A stretch of DNA of 64,000 nucleotides. Source: Echria macrotheca (lineage: Eukaryota; Ascomycota; Sordariomycetes; Sordariales; Schizotheciaceae). The translations under genes and the position numbers were made by a program. The stretch's first letter is position 1, and each line of letters opens with the position of its first letter. A model generated the notes under the pieces. That model ran no database searches and was not told the origin of the DNA. It saw nothing but the letters and a program-made list of their open reading frames with translations. Shown piece after piece: positions 10,850 to 22,800 of the stretch. Where the stretch lies: NCBI GenBank assembly GCA_030411725.1, contig MU839829.1:558001-622000 (forward strand), read 5' to 3'.

Positions 10850-11183
10850 TTATTCAACCCGACGTCGCTTCAAGCTGACTGTATCGGGGGAAACCGCCCC
10901 AAACGCCCCATAACTCCGCTTTGGCAAAACCCTCAAAACAAATTTATCTGTTGGTGCCGTGGGAACACCAGACCTTCCGGGCTTCGACGATGCAAGGCGG
11001 ATCTGTAACCTCCGCTCCTCAGTTTGCAGGACCCACAAAAGAGTCATCAACACTTCCTTGGAAGGGAGCTTGGCCCCCTTCAACCATGCGTGCCTGCCAT
11101 CTTGCTTCTGCTGCTGCGACTCTCCGTTAGTCGCGGCCGCCGCCGAATCGTCGTCTCCAGAAACCCGGTCGACCTGGTATCCC
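10850..11183 (-). other. hac1: Unspliced-frame C-terminal extension of hac1
   Basis: If the 23-nt intron is retained, translation continues in another frame from 11655 past the spliced stop to 10850, giving a 539-aa protein. The last 111 codons, beyond the spliced stop, are not used by the spliced form, yet read like protein: a helix-like block (LPSKEVLMTLLWVLQTEERR) and a basic tail. Whether this form is made is not shown by sequence alone. Confidence 0.55.
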
Positions 11184-12515
11184 TCAGTTGACACCAACCG
11201 CAAGGCCTCCATCGTCGCATCCTTCAAGGGACGCGCCAGAGTGGGGCTGCAGGTAAGAATCTTCCGAAGGATCCGGAGTCTCAAGGTTGAAGAACGACGG
11301 CTCTGCGGCCGCGCGACCGAAGGATTGTTGCTGCGGCTGCTGCTCGTTGGCATGCGCGACGTGATCGTCGGTGATGAAGTCGTTGATGTCGAAGTTTTGG
11401 AAGGTGAAGGATTCGTCACCAGCAAAATAATCGTGTTCAGAATCGCTGGAGTTGGGGGAAGCGAGAAGCCCGCTTTCAATGACATAGCTATCTGCATCAA
11501 AGGGCGTTGACATAGCGAAGCCATTGTCGAGGCCGAGGTCAACAGGAGCTGACAGAGAAGGAGGAGCGAGAGCGTCGGATGCAGGGGCTGGGACGCCGCC
11601 ATCAATGGTGGTACTTCCGCCAACGGACACAGCAGGTCTTGGCACAACATCGCTGCAGGATGTCGTGTCGCGTCGGGAGAAGTATTCACCACCGGGGCGG
11701 AGTCCGCAGCCGGTGCCGCAACCATCGCCACCTCCTCCTCCTCCTCCTCCGCCTCAGGGACGGGCGTCAGAGTTGGAGAAAGGGAAGCTGGGTTGACAGT
11801 GTTGTTGGCTGGCACAGCTGTGAGCAGTTGCTCCAGCGAGTCAGCGCTCGTCGGTAGGTTGTGCCCGTCCTGGGAGCTGAAAAGCTCTTGAGAGAATGTG
11901 ACAGGAGAAGGGCGGAGTGCGTCAAATGTGGCTGACGCTCGGGCCATGGTTGGTGTTTGGTACTTGCGCAGCTCCTCCGCCAAGGCCATGTTAGTTTGTT
12001 GCACCTGGCGAAGGAGCGCCTCGAGTTCCTTGTTCCTCTTTTCGAGGCACTCAACCTCCTGGCGTTTCCGCTCGCGGGAGGACTGGGCGGCTCGTCGGTT
12101 ACGGAGGACGCGTTCGACACGACGTTGTTCTTTCTCATCTTCGGTCTTGGCCCGTTTCCTGTTGCTGTTAGTAAGCGCCGGGTGCCACGCCGGTGGCGAC
12201 GTACCTTGGCGGAAGGTTGGTCTTGGGCTCTGGCAGCACCTGACCCCACGATTTCCTCTTCTTCACCGGCTTCTTCTCGGGTTCGGGAGTCGCATTGGCG
12301 GAGGGGGTCTCTGGGGCCGGCGTCAGGCCGGCGAGGAGCGCGACGTCGGATGAGTCGTCGGCGAAAGACTTTGGCGACATCATCTCGAGGGGGTTGAGAG
12401 TCGCCGGTTGGAAGAGAGATGGGTACATCTCATCGGGAGTCGAGAGGTAGGACTCGGCGGGCGAGTGCTCGAATTTGAGATTCGGCGCCGGGGTGTTGAC
12501 AGTCCAGGACTCCAT
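11184..12515 (-). CDS. hac1: Hac1/HacA-type bZIP transcription factor of the unfolded protein response (spliced form)
   Basis: Exons 12515-12205 and 12158-11656 join over a 46-nt GTACGT...CAACAG spliceosomal intron (12159-12204). They then join 11632-11184 after removal of a 23-nt Ire1-type intron (11633-11655); product 420 aa. The bZIP basic region reads EKEQRRVERVLRNRRAAQSS followed by RERKRQEVECLEKRNKELE, the Hac1 signature, preceded by KKRKSWGQ.LPEPKTNLPPRKRAKT. After unconventional splicing the frame becomes AVSVGGSTTIDGG, an acidic/aromatic activation region (FDADSYVIES, DSEHDYFAGDESF), and the typical filamentous-fungal end LQP.SGAS...GCDDGG.AVGV. It activates ER chaperone and secretion genes under ER stress. 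The start at 12515 is the first in-frame ATG; a tiny upstream ORF lies 5' of it. Confidence 0.93.
11619..11667 (-). promoter_or_regulatory. hac1: Twin Ire1 recognition hairpins bounding the 23-nt hac1 intron
   Basis: On the mRNA strand a 7-9 bp stem (11667-11659 paired with 11651-11643) presents the loop CUGCAGC. A second stem of 3+5 bp with a 2-nt bulge (11643-11636 paired with 11628-11619) presents CUGCUGU. Both loops fit the Ire1 consensus CNG'CNGN. Cleavage after the third loop base of each removes 11633-11655 (23 nt) and shifts the reading frame to the activation domain. Confidence 0.9.
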
Positions 12516-15500
12516 GTTTGCGCTGGATTCACCCCGTAGGAGGACTTGTTTTTGCTGCGCGGCCTGATTGGACGCGTTGCTAGTTCTTGTTGACTTGAAG
12601 AAAGAGCAATGCTGCAAGCAGGTTTGACGATTGGAGGTGCCGTCCTAATTCTCCAATACTTATTGTCAAGGTGTGAGAGTGTTCAAGGTCTGTGCATAAT
12701 GAATGACGAGTCCACCGTGACTCAGCAACGGGTTCGTGACTCAAAAGGTGCTAAGAAAGTGTGGGGATGCGCTGGTGATGGAGAGGCCAGAGTGTTCTTT
12801 TGGTGGTGGTGTTAGCAGGCAGTGCGAGGCAGCGACGGTGGGAGGGCCGCCTGCTTTTATCTTTAGGCCACGTATTCAGGAAAGGGGTTTCTGCCTGAGG
12901 CCTGAATCGGTACGTACCCGAGACTCAAAGCAGCAGGAGGTCGACATGCGACGCCTGATTGGACACACAAATTGTGCGACACAGCCAGATTCCGAACAGG
13001 GAAATGCCCGGGGGGGCTCGGATGGAGCCAAGGAGCCGTCCGCCAGGGGGCACACGGATGGTGGACCCACTGGCCGCGCATCCGCCTGCTTCAAGACGGG
13101 AGGAGCCCAACTGGAAAAGGGGTTCCATGGCTTTCGCCATGCAAGGAGGCGGGGGGCAAGGAGAAACATCGACGCCGCGCGACGCCGCTGAGCGTCCTTG
13201 ACAAAGAACTCATAGCGAGGCGTTCTGGCCGCCGTCCCTCAGCAGTCCAGATGCCGCTCTCTCCGTCACTGGTTCAGGGGAGGGCGGCTGTGCTGCGACC
13301 GATGATGACGGCGTGCATGGCGAGCGTCCACTGATGGTCCGCCTCTCCACCGCTATCTTCATTGTATGGGAAAGCCGTCGGTGGAGTGATAAGCCTCTCT
13401 GAGAGGACGATTTCTCAGCCCCAAAGTTAGCTTTCTGCAGCGGCTTCGATCCAATAAACGTGTGATTGCCAGTCGCTCTCGGCCTCAGCCGTCATTCTCG
13501 GAGGGCTCACCCAGCGCATGTCAGCGGCAGATGTTTTGCCATTGGTAGTTGATTTTGTGATCTTGGAGACTCCGATTGCTATGCCCGTTCCAGATCCGAG
13601 ACCATTCAATTAGTATGGTTCAATTCACGTTTTGATGGGCCTCCACCGGTCGAAGACTGCGGAAGCCGGGCGATGCAAAGGCGGTTAGTTGTCTGCCGGC
13701 GCCGCAATAGTGACATGAGGTTAAGGTTTCGAAAAGTGAGCATATTGGATGGCGATTTCTCCGCAACTCCATTTCTTGCAAATTTGGCTTTGTCTAACCC
13801 GGATACAATTTCGATCTTACCTTTGCAGTCTGATCAGGCTGGGCACCGTGGGCCGGCCGAAGCGTGCTCCGTGCCGCAATCTATCGCCAGAGTGCGCCTG
13901 ACTGCCCCGACGTCCAGAGACACCGATTTAGCCGGATCTACCCCAGACTGCAAGCAGAGTAGAAGCATGCGGAGGATGGGCCCTATAATGCGGATGCCTT
14001 TCGTTATTAGCAGTCATTATTACCGGCAGCCCTGGGTTCTAGAAGCTGCCTCGTAATTAATGCCAGGGTCGCAATCCTATACGGCAGTACGGCGGGCCGT
14101 TGGGAGGTTGGCGATGGTCGGCTGTCTGCCTGGCGGCGATGGTCCCACGGCCGTTGGACATCAGATGCTAGGAGGAGGCACGACGCGGCGTCAAAGGCTG
14201 ACAGGCAAGCACTCGTCTTGCGATAACTCTGCGACTTGAAATTTGGCATGAACGTTATCAAGCCGACGATGATTATGCGTGAGCTCTGCTCACCTCATGT
14301 AAATTGTCAGTCTGTTTGACAGCTCCACCATTGTTAGACCTTGATTTCGTTTAGGTTACGTGATGTCGGGCAAACGAGATACGCATTTGCCGTAAGGAAG
14401 TACAGTAAGATCGCGAGCACTCGTGTTCCCACACATTTGCATGCATTGACAACCGTATTTCCAATCCGAAGGAATTGTGAGTTGTCGCTCAACATCGCAA
14501 TGATCTTCTCGCCGAAAACTGGAGTTGACGTTCCCTCTGCCCTCCTCTCCAATCCTCTCAAACGATAGTTGCCAATATCTGGTGAAGGGAGGGTTGCGCG
14601 GGGACGGCATGATTGACCCTGCGTCGCTAGTCAGCGCGGTCCGCTGTTCTGCGCGCTGATCTCAGCATTCTTCGCCCTGGCGGAGCATTTCTGGCCTTGT
14701 TGTCTGCCTGAGGCTGCAAGGCTGTTCAATTTTTGGCGGGTCATGATCTGGATGTCTGGAGCCGTGCCGTCGCCTGCAGCTTTCACCAAAGACTGATTTC
14801 TTTCGGCCATCGGAGCGGAAAGGTCATCCCCTGGAGTTTGCAGCAAACCATCCCAATTGAGCCGCGACCCAAAAAGACTGCAAGTGGCTGGGGTCTCGCG
14901 TGGCCTCCTTGTTTCTTTTTCTGTTTCCCGTGCGCCATCTTGCCCCGCGATTCCGCGCAGGGGCGAAGATCGATGTGCCCCTGGCATGGCGCCGATCCCA
15001 AGAAGCATCTCATCGAACCACCGGCTTGCGTCAACTCAGCACGTGCGAGGCGTGAGGACTCTGAGTTTTCAACATACACAGTACTCTCATCTCTTGGATC
15101 ACGTTCAAGTAGAGTAAATCCTCATGAGAATGATGAGATTGGACTCGCCACTCCATAAACAGCAATCCCTTTCAGCTCCATGCGGCAGTGGAAAATGCGG
15201 AGGCAGCCTCCGAGTGGAGAAGGGCGGGCGGAAACCGGCTGTCCATTCCTGTTCCTGAACGCCCACCACCCTCTTTCTGCTTCTCCCCGCACTGCCAATG
15301 CAATGATGTGCAGCAGCTAGGTCTATTTCTTCACAACGCCGGCGACGAAGATTGCCATCCCATATTCGCCGCCGCCCAGCTTGCAACGCCCGCAAACGCA
15401 CGCCGAGACATTCTTCCAAGACGGCAGCTCGACCCGTCTGTAGTTCGTTGCGATGGTCCTTTTGTCTTCCCGTTTCCGCTCCCGCTCCACTCAACCACGG

Positions 15501-16681
15501 GCATGTCCCCAAAAATCCACACACATCCGCAGCCAGCGCATGGCGGGACACGAATATGGGTGGACGAAACAAGCACACAGACACAACCCCGTCGGCTCGC
15601 TTCCACACTTTCTTGGTCGCCTGTCTGCAAGAATGAGAACTGCCAGAACTATTCTGAGTAACCCCCCGAGGAACGCATGGCATAGTGGTGTGGTGGAGAA
15701 ATATTGGGTATTCGAAACCTACACAGTTCACAGCCTCAACACAACACAACATACGGCAGCTTCTCTAGCATCTGGTTCACCTCACACAGATTCGTAATAT
15801 GAAGATGACATACCCGGAAGCGAACAACTCCATCGGTTTGGAACCTCAATATTTCCCCGCCTTTCCCCAGCATGTATCGGATGCCAATACTTTTTTTTCT
15901 TGTCTCCTCTCCCCTCTTGAGATCCTCTTCCCGCTTCCCGCCGACTCCATCCAACCATCCATCCCGCCGCCCCGAGATCCCGCCCCGTTCCCCATTTTCC
16001 GTCCACTCCTCCATTCCCCATATCTCGCTTCTCCTCGGTGAAGGGCTCCGTTGCGGCGTTGCCACCTCAGATCCATCCTCTTCTAACGCAAGCGCCGGGA
16101 AAACCAAGACGAACCAAGAGGAAAAAATCTGGGGTAAACCCCCAGGCAATATGGGGTCCGGCTGACGGGATGAACGGGAACAACGAAGGATTGGGACCCT
16201 TGCGGGAACGGGAAACGGGGTCTCAAGCGGCAGCCTAGATTCCGGATATAACGAGCTAGCCACTCTATTTTTCTTTCTTACCCCGGAGGCCCGGATCAGA
16301 CGACGGACGGACAAACTCGTGGGTCCGGAATTTTTTCACACCGAGGACGACACAAAACTCCGTATAATACCAAAGGTATTCTCTCATACGAAGGCTAGAA
16401 CAAAAGCCGTTATTTACACCGCCTCACCACCCTCCAGCATGCACCATCCAGTCCCTTGTATGGCCCCCTTTGCTCCGAGCAAATGCTGATCTAATATCTA
16501 TAATTCCCTTGACAATGCTTCCGATGCTGGTCCGCGAGCTGCTGCACTGCCTTCTTGTTCCTCCATCTCCTCTGCCTCGTCCTTTTCTTTCTCCTTCCTC
16601 TCCCATCTTTTCTTTTATCGTCTCTTTCTAATCCACCACCCCACACCACCCCATCCCTATTGCCGATCGCTCAGGTCCATC
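12516..16681. other. Long intergenic region upstream of hac1
   Basis: About 4.2 kb between the hac1 start and the 3' end of the DUF427 gene. Open frames here lack recognisable domains, strong start contexts or convincing splice structure. It contains the hac1 5' leader and promoter, including a short upstream ORF at 12683-12697 (ATG plus three codons, then TGA). From 15.8 to 16.6 kb it becomes pyrimidine/purine-skewed, which may be the 3' UTR and flank of the next gene. Confidence 0.5.
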
Positions 16682-17478
16682 CTAGAACTGCATATTGGGA
16701 AACGGAGCCGCGTGATGTCGCTGGTCGGGCACGTTCGGCGCGTACGCGTTCTGCGGCGGGTCCCATGTGGCCCAGGGCCCCTTGAAGACGCCGACGATAT
16801 TGCTCGTCACCCAACCTCCATAAAAATCACCGGGCTGGGCCGTGGCGCGCTCGCCGTCCACATAGCACTCCCAGGGTCCCACCATAAACGCGATGTAGCC
16901 CTTGATGGCCTCGTAGTCGCGCATGGGCTCCATGTACGACCATATCCGGTTCGACACCGTGTCGGCGGCCGAGATGGGGCTCATGAGCGAGTAGTACGTC
17001 GCCTGGCCCTTGTACTCGCAAAATGTGCTCCGGGGCGTCGTGCAGAGCGGCAGCCGCACGCACTTTGGCGGGATGTAGTAGGCTTTTCCAAGAAATGGTT
17101 AGCGTTCTGGGGTTTATTCTCTCCTCGCTAAAGTACTGGGGCGGCGGGTCATTATTATTATTTGGGAAGCAGACACAAGCAAGCGTGACAGGTGTGACAA
17201 GCCGGGTGACAGCTCACACAACAGACAACACAGACCCAAACTGTAGCCAGAATCTAAGATCAAGAAGAAAAAAATTGGTACGCACTGGGTGGGTGATGGG
17301 TCTCGAGAACCCAGTAGCTCTCGCCGGCAGGGCAGTCGGCAACGAGGGCGCCGTGCCACATGATCTGGATATGCTTGTTGCATCTCTCCACCAGGGGCGG
17401 CCGAGGGAAGGCCTGGACATTGAGTTGCTGCTGGTGGTGGTGCTGCTGCTGTTGCGAAGGTGCTCCTCCCGACGCCAT
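16682..17478 (-). CDS. DUF427 (NTP_transf_9) domain protein
   Basis: Two exons, 17478-17286 and 17082-16682, with a 203-nt GTGCGT...AAAG intron (17083-17285) that is long for this window; product 197 aa. The ATG at 17478 has a good context (AATATGGCG). A Q/H-rich start (SQQQQHHHQQQ) precedes the DUF427 fold. The splice joins WVLETHHPP to TYYIPPKCV, followed by PRSTFCEYKGQATYYSL, the hallmark ET..PP.YY.P / ST.C.YKG.A.Y pattern. A second half (YEAIKGYIAFMVGPWECYVDGE, FYGGWVT, GPWATWDPP) completes the fungal version. The biochemical activity of DUF427 proteins is not settled. It is divergently arranged with did2. Confidence 0.88.
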
Positions 17479-18452
17479 ATTTGTGTTGCTTTTCTCGGGA
17501 TCTCGTTTCCACTTGGTGATGCGCTTCGGCGGGGTAACGTCGCGGTGCGGGAGGGGGGGAAGAGAAAGAGGCGGCGACGGGTCGGTTTCCAAGAAAAGTG
17601 AAAACCTTTTTTTGGTCTCGAGTCCGGCAACCGAAGGAACGAAAGATGGGATGGAAGACTCGACTCGGCAACCTCGGGTTGCGCGTGTTTAGGTAAGGTA
17701 GGAGGTATGTAAGGTAGACAACACAGACTCTTAAGAAATTTCGCAAGAGGGAAAAAATAAAGGAGGGTTCACGGTTCGCCGCGCGCTTTGGGATTTCGGC
17801 GACAGACGAAAAAAAAGATGAGAGAAAGGGGGAAAAAACAGAGAGTCCACAACCCACATGGCTCACCTCCTTGGGCAAAAGCCCACACCGGGCCGAAGAA
17901 GGGGGCACGCTGCCCAAGTCAGAATCACGATTTCCTAACCGGGACTTTCCCTGGAAACCGGCGGCCCTCTCGCCAGTGGTTTTCCCAGCGCCGAATCGGC
18001 CACAGCCGGAAACGGCCGTTCCCACCCATATCGCGCTGCCGACAATGGCACCCGGAGGCTAGCTAGTTCGCGGGCGGTGGCTAGTCTAGCGCTGGCTTTG
18101 CCGAACGAACACCACCCCTTCCTGCAAATGCGCGAAACGTCGTCATGGTTTTGTGGCGTTCGGAGGGGCTTCGGTGTTTTGCCCACCAGCCAATCACCGC
18201 CCCAGATTCTGCCGGTTGCCCCTCGCCGAGGCTCTGCGAGGTCTTGTCCGCCTTGGCTCTTGGCAGCCGACCGACGGACCGATGACTACAGAGCGGGAGG
18301 AAGCCTGGACTCGCAGGGCACATGCGTCAGTCAGCTCCATCGCCATTCAACCTACAATCTCCATTCGCCACAACCACAACCCGCGACACGACCTCCTTTC
18401 TCGAAATCCTCGATAATCCTAGACGGGACGATACCTCACAAAGCCGGCCACC
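17479..18452. promoter_or_regulatory. Divergent promoter region of DUF427 gene and did2
   Basis: The 974-bp interval lies between two start codons facing apart, so it must hold both promoters. A long minus-strand open frame here has low-complexity, non-protein-like composition and is not called. Confidence 0.6.
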
Positions 18453-19286
18453 ATGGCGAACCGACAGCTTGCAAAGGACATGCAGGTCGAATTCCAGGCA
18501 CGGGTGAGTGCCCCGCTTCCCTTTCGACTCCCCGCCAGGCTGTGCGTTGCGAATGCCTCGATCGCGACAAACCTCCCTCCGCGACGTCGACAACGACCCA
18601 AACGACCATTTACTGACTTTGTCCTCAATAGTTCAACGCGAAACAAGCCCGCCGCGAAGCCCAGAAAGCCGCAAAGCAAGATAACGAGCTGAAGAAGCAG
18701 ATCCAAAATGTACCGCAACCCCTCCCCCCCATCCCTTCCCCCTTCCCTCCTCCATCCCCTCGGTCGCTGACCATAAACTTTCCAGCTCCTCAAAAAAGGC
18801 GAAACAGCCCAAGCCGCCCAAAAAGCCCGCATGCTCCTCGCCAAACAAGCCATAGCGGCACAAATGGACCAAGCCGCCGACATGGCCGAGCTATCCGTCG
18901 CCCAGATCCAGGCCAACAACGCCATGAACCGCATGACGCACATGATGGCGCAGTCGTCGCGGACCATGTCGCGCGCCCAGCGCAGCGTGAACCCGGAGCG
19001 CACGCTGCTCACGCTCGACTCGTTCCGCCAGCAGAACGAGGAGTACGCCATGTCCAACGGCATCTACCAGGACGCCATGACGCAGTCCACGTCTGTACAG
19101 GTCAGCGACGACGCGGTGCACGAGCTGCTCGGCAAGCTGGCGGACGACGCCGGGCTGGAGCTCGGGCAGGAGCTCTCCAAGGCGAGCACGTCCAAGGTCG
19201 ATCCGGTCAAGGAGACGGTTGCGGCGGAGCCGACGGCCGAGGAGGAGGATGCGCTGCAGCAGAGGTTGCGGGCTTTGCGGGCTTGA
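18453..19286 (+). CDS. did2: ESCRT-III subunit, CHMP1/Did2 (Vps46) family
   Basis: Three exons: 18453-18503, 18632-18709 and 18786-19286; introns GTGAGT...ATAG (128 nt) and GTACCG...CCAG (76 nt). The product is 209 aa, the expected size for an ESCRT-III subunit. The start has a near-perfect GCCACCATGGCG context. The N-terminal half is basic and helical (KQARREAQKAAKQDNELKKQ, KARMLLAKQAIAAQMDQ) and the C-terminal half acidic (DDAVHELLGKLADDAGLELG), the ESCRT-III layout. The end (EEEDALQQRLRALRA) fits a MIM motif that binds Vps4. Did2/CHMP1 recruits Vps4 to disassemble ESCRT-III polymers on endosomes. Assignment to CHMP1 rather than CHMP2/3 rests on the LADDAGLEL region and is probable. Confidence 0.87.
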
Positions 19287-19842
19287 TTTTTGCGTTGGCA
19301 TGCATACATTCGGATAGGGAGGGATCAATTCTGGGATGCGCGGGCGGGGAGGATCCTATGGAGACACGACGATTTTCCTTGGGTTCCTATAAGACGACGT
19401 TTTCTTTCGAGGCAGGGCCGTCATGACTGGAGTTTGGAGTTGGACGGGAGGGATGGCTGGACGGAAGAGCACCGACTCGGAAGGATGCCGGGCTCAGGGA
19501 TGTTACATATCCTTATGCTGCATTTCACATGATTTATTAGGATAGAGTCCAAACTCATTTCAGATCGATCTACAGCATGACACGCTGTGCCTGTATTGTC
19601 TATCATTACTCTACAAAGCTAATCCATCATGCAAACGCCCAGATGGCTTTTCCGCTCCCAAAAACTAACACACAACTCTGCTCTGCGCCACGCTGTATTT
19701 TCCACAACTCCGACCAGATGCATACTAAACCCGTGCACATACCCCATCTAAACCCCTCTCTTCATGGACGACAAACCCACCTCCTCATAGAAACAAATCT
19801 CCTCCATCATAAAGACAAGAGGAACCCTCCTCATGGCCGAAA
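19287..19842. other. Convergent 3' flanks of did2 and ski2
   Basis: No gene is recognised; the region is expected to contain both 3' UTRs and terminators. Confidence 0.5.
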
Positions 19843-22800
19843 TCACATGTATAGACTCGCCACAGCCGTAATATCGCGCCGAATCATCTCCTGCGCCGCC
19901 GCCATCTTCTGATACAGCTCCGGATCGCCAATGATACGCGCGGCATTCTTGACCTCGCGACACGTCTCGTCGAGCCGATTAATCGTCCTCACAATGGTAC
20001 CCTCGAGCACGTCCGTCAGGTCGGTGATATTCTTGAAGCTCATGCCGCGCGCCCACTCGTACACGACCTCCATCAGCCCGAACCGCGGCCGGCTGGCAAA
20101 GTCGTTGCTCTCCTCGCTCGACTGGATCACCTGGTGCAGCGTCTGCACGGCGTTGACCTTCTCCGAAATCTCGATGATGGTCTTCATGCCCTTTTCTAGC
20201 TTACCCGAGAGTAACGGGACCGACTCCGTCTTCTCTTGGAATACAAAAGCCGACAGCAGCGCTGCGATCTCGGCTGGCTCGTACTCGGCCAGCACGTTCT
20301 CGAGAATCAGCTCCGTCAGCACGAGCTCGTCGCCCGAGTGGATCTCGCAGGCCACCTTGCCCTTGAGCTGGATCCGGCTGCCGTCGTCGATAAACGACAA
20401 ATCCTTGAGCACTTGGATGCGCTGCTCGTAGTCGGGGAGCAGCTGCAGGTTCTGGTCAGACAGGCTCTTCCGAAGCTGCTCGATCTGGTTCTTGATCAGC
20501 CACTGATCGTGGCACATGGCGTAGTGCTTGAGGAAGTAACCGCAATGGACGGCAGGCGAAGTGGTCAGTTTGGCCTCGGCCTCGGCCCGCTTTGTGATGA
20601 TCTCGTGCAGCTGAAGACTGCGGATCCGGCTGAGATCCATCTCATCCCAGATGTTCAGCGCCGTCCACGACTGGCAAATAGCATGCAGCCGCTCCTTAGC
20701 CGCCACATACCCTTCGCCACCATCGAAAATTTCAGGCACGATCCCTTTCGTGATGTGTCTGGTGAGATGCACCAAGTCGCGGAGGGGTACATGCAAAGTC
20801 TTGGTCGCAATGTGCCGCTTCGCCTGCGGTAGCGGAGTCAGAAATCTCCGGAACGGCGCGACAAAGGGGAGGAGGTCGGTATCGTTTCTCAGTTCCCGTC
20901 CCGTCTTGATCTCGAGTACGTGCAGTGAAGGATTAGTAGCACTGCTCTTGACGCTTGCGCCCTCGGAAAGTAGGATCCCGGGAGTCCGGACGCCCTCCTT
21001 CATGTACACGATAAGGCGACCTGGTGTAAACATCTTGCGTCCGACAGCAATCCCCAGCAAGCCGCGATACAAGTCCGTCGTGAGCTGCTTGTAGTCCTCG
21101 CCAGCCTGGAGACAGTCATCCATATGGTCGTCGCAAATTGGACACGGGTCTCGCTTAATTTTCGCCAGATCTGCTTCGGAGATTTTGACGGCCTTCTCGT
21201 GCTCTGGGAGGAGTTGCTGGGTGGCGTGCTCGGAGAAACTGCGCTTAATCATTTCCTCGATCTTGAGGGCTTCCACGCGGAGGAGGTTGAGAATCATGTT
21301 GTACGTCAGCCGGAACTGCGACCGGAGCTTACTAGGCTCCCCGAGAATCATTTGGCGGAGATCGGTGACGGGAGGAATTTCGTCGGCGCCCGGCGGGACA
21401 ATGATGACCGACCCGACAGTGTCGAGACCGCGTCGTCCGGCTCTGCCGGCCATCTGGGTGTACTCTCCGGGAAGCAAGTTGCGGAACGAGTGACCGTCGT
21501 GTTTTCTGTATCCAGAGAACACCACCGTTCTTGTCGGCAGGTTCAAACCCATGGCAAACGTTTCCGTTGCGAAGAGCACCTTGACCAGTGTCTGCGCGAA
21601 CAGTATCTCGACCATCTCCTTGACGATGGGCAGCAGTCCGCCATGATGGACCGCAATACCTCGCGATAGCAGCTCCCTGAGCCTGACAATCTGAGGAAGC
21701 ACTCTGTCCTCTGGCTTCAGTCGCGCAATCGATCTCTCGATTATCATGTGGATGGCACTCTTCTCCTGTGCGGTGCAAAAATCCTGATTGCTGAGAGCAT
21801 CCGCATTTTGTTCGCAACGCTTCTTCGAGAAGACGAAGATGCAAGCGGGAAGCAGGTTCTGCTTCTTAAGAAACTGAACCAGATGAACCCAAATGTTCTT
21901 ATCTTGGGCAGCGGAAGTGAAGCCTCCTGGTCTTCCAGCCCTTCCCATATGCCCCGGAGCGTGGCTGGCACGAGGGGGTCCGCCTCTGCCTCGCACCTGG
22001 TTACCTCCTCTACCGCCTCCGCGCTGGTTGTTACCGCCGCGTTGCGGGCCGCCTCGTCCACCACCCCTCTGATTTCCACCTCCACGCGCAGGGGGCGCCG
22101 CCTCGACGGCCTTTGGTTTGTCCTTGTACTGGAGAGCAGCGTTGGCATCCTTCCAGCCCTTCTCGAGGAATTTCTTGTCCGAGTCGACGATCTTGTAGAT
22201 GTTCTTGCTGGCCCAAAGGTAGTGCTCCAGAGGCACCGGTCTCTTTGGTGTTGAGATGACATAGATGTCTTTTTGTTTTGTGCGCCCCACCCATGACGCG
22301 AACTCGTACGTATTCGGGACTGTCGCGGAGAGTAGGATAAGGGAAACGTGCTCTGGCAGCATGATAATGACCTCCTCCCAGACGACACCACGCTCAAAGT
22401 CGTTGACATAATGAACCTCGTCGAAAATTACAAACTCAACATCTCGAATTATATCTGCTCCACGGTAGAGCATGCTTCGTAGAATTTCGGTCGTCATAAT
22501 GAGGCAACTAGCCTCGGGATTAATCTGAACGTCTCCAGTCAGGATGCCAACACTGTCAAACGTCTCACGGAAGTCGCGGAATTTCTGGTTGCTGAGCGCC
22601 TTGATAGGGGAGGTATAAATGGCCTTAGTCATGTGTTTGGCAGCCAGGGCGATGGCATATTCCGCAACGACCGTCTTGCCAGCTGAGGTGTGAGCGGCCA
22701 CGAAGACCGAGTCGCCATTCTCCAGGTGGTAAACGGCCTCCTTCTGGAAAGTATCCAGCTCGAAGGGCCACTCCTTCGCCATGTCTGGCACCAGCTCCCG

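Noticed and set aside
17114..18025. 303-codon minus-strand frame upstream of the DUF427 gene
   Set aside because: Covers the DUF427 intron and the divergent promoter, runs out of frame through part of DUF427 exon 1, and shows no domain.
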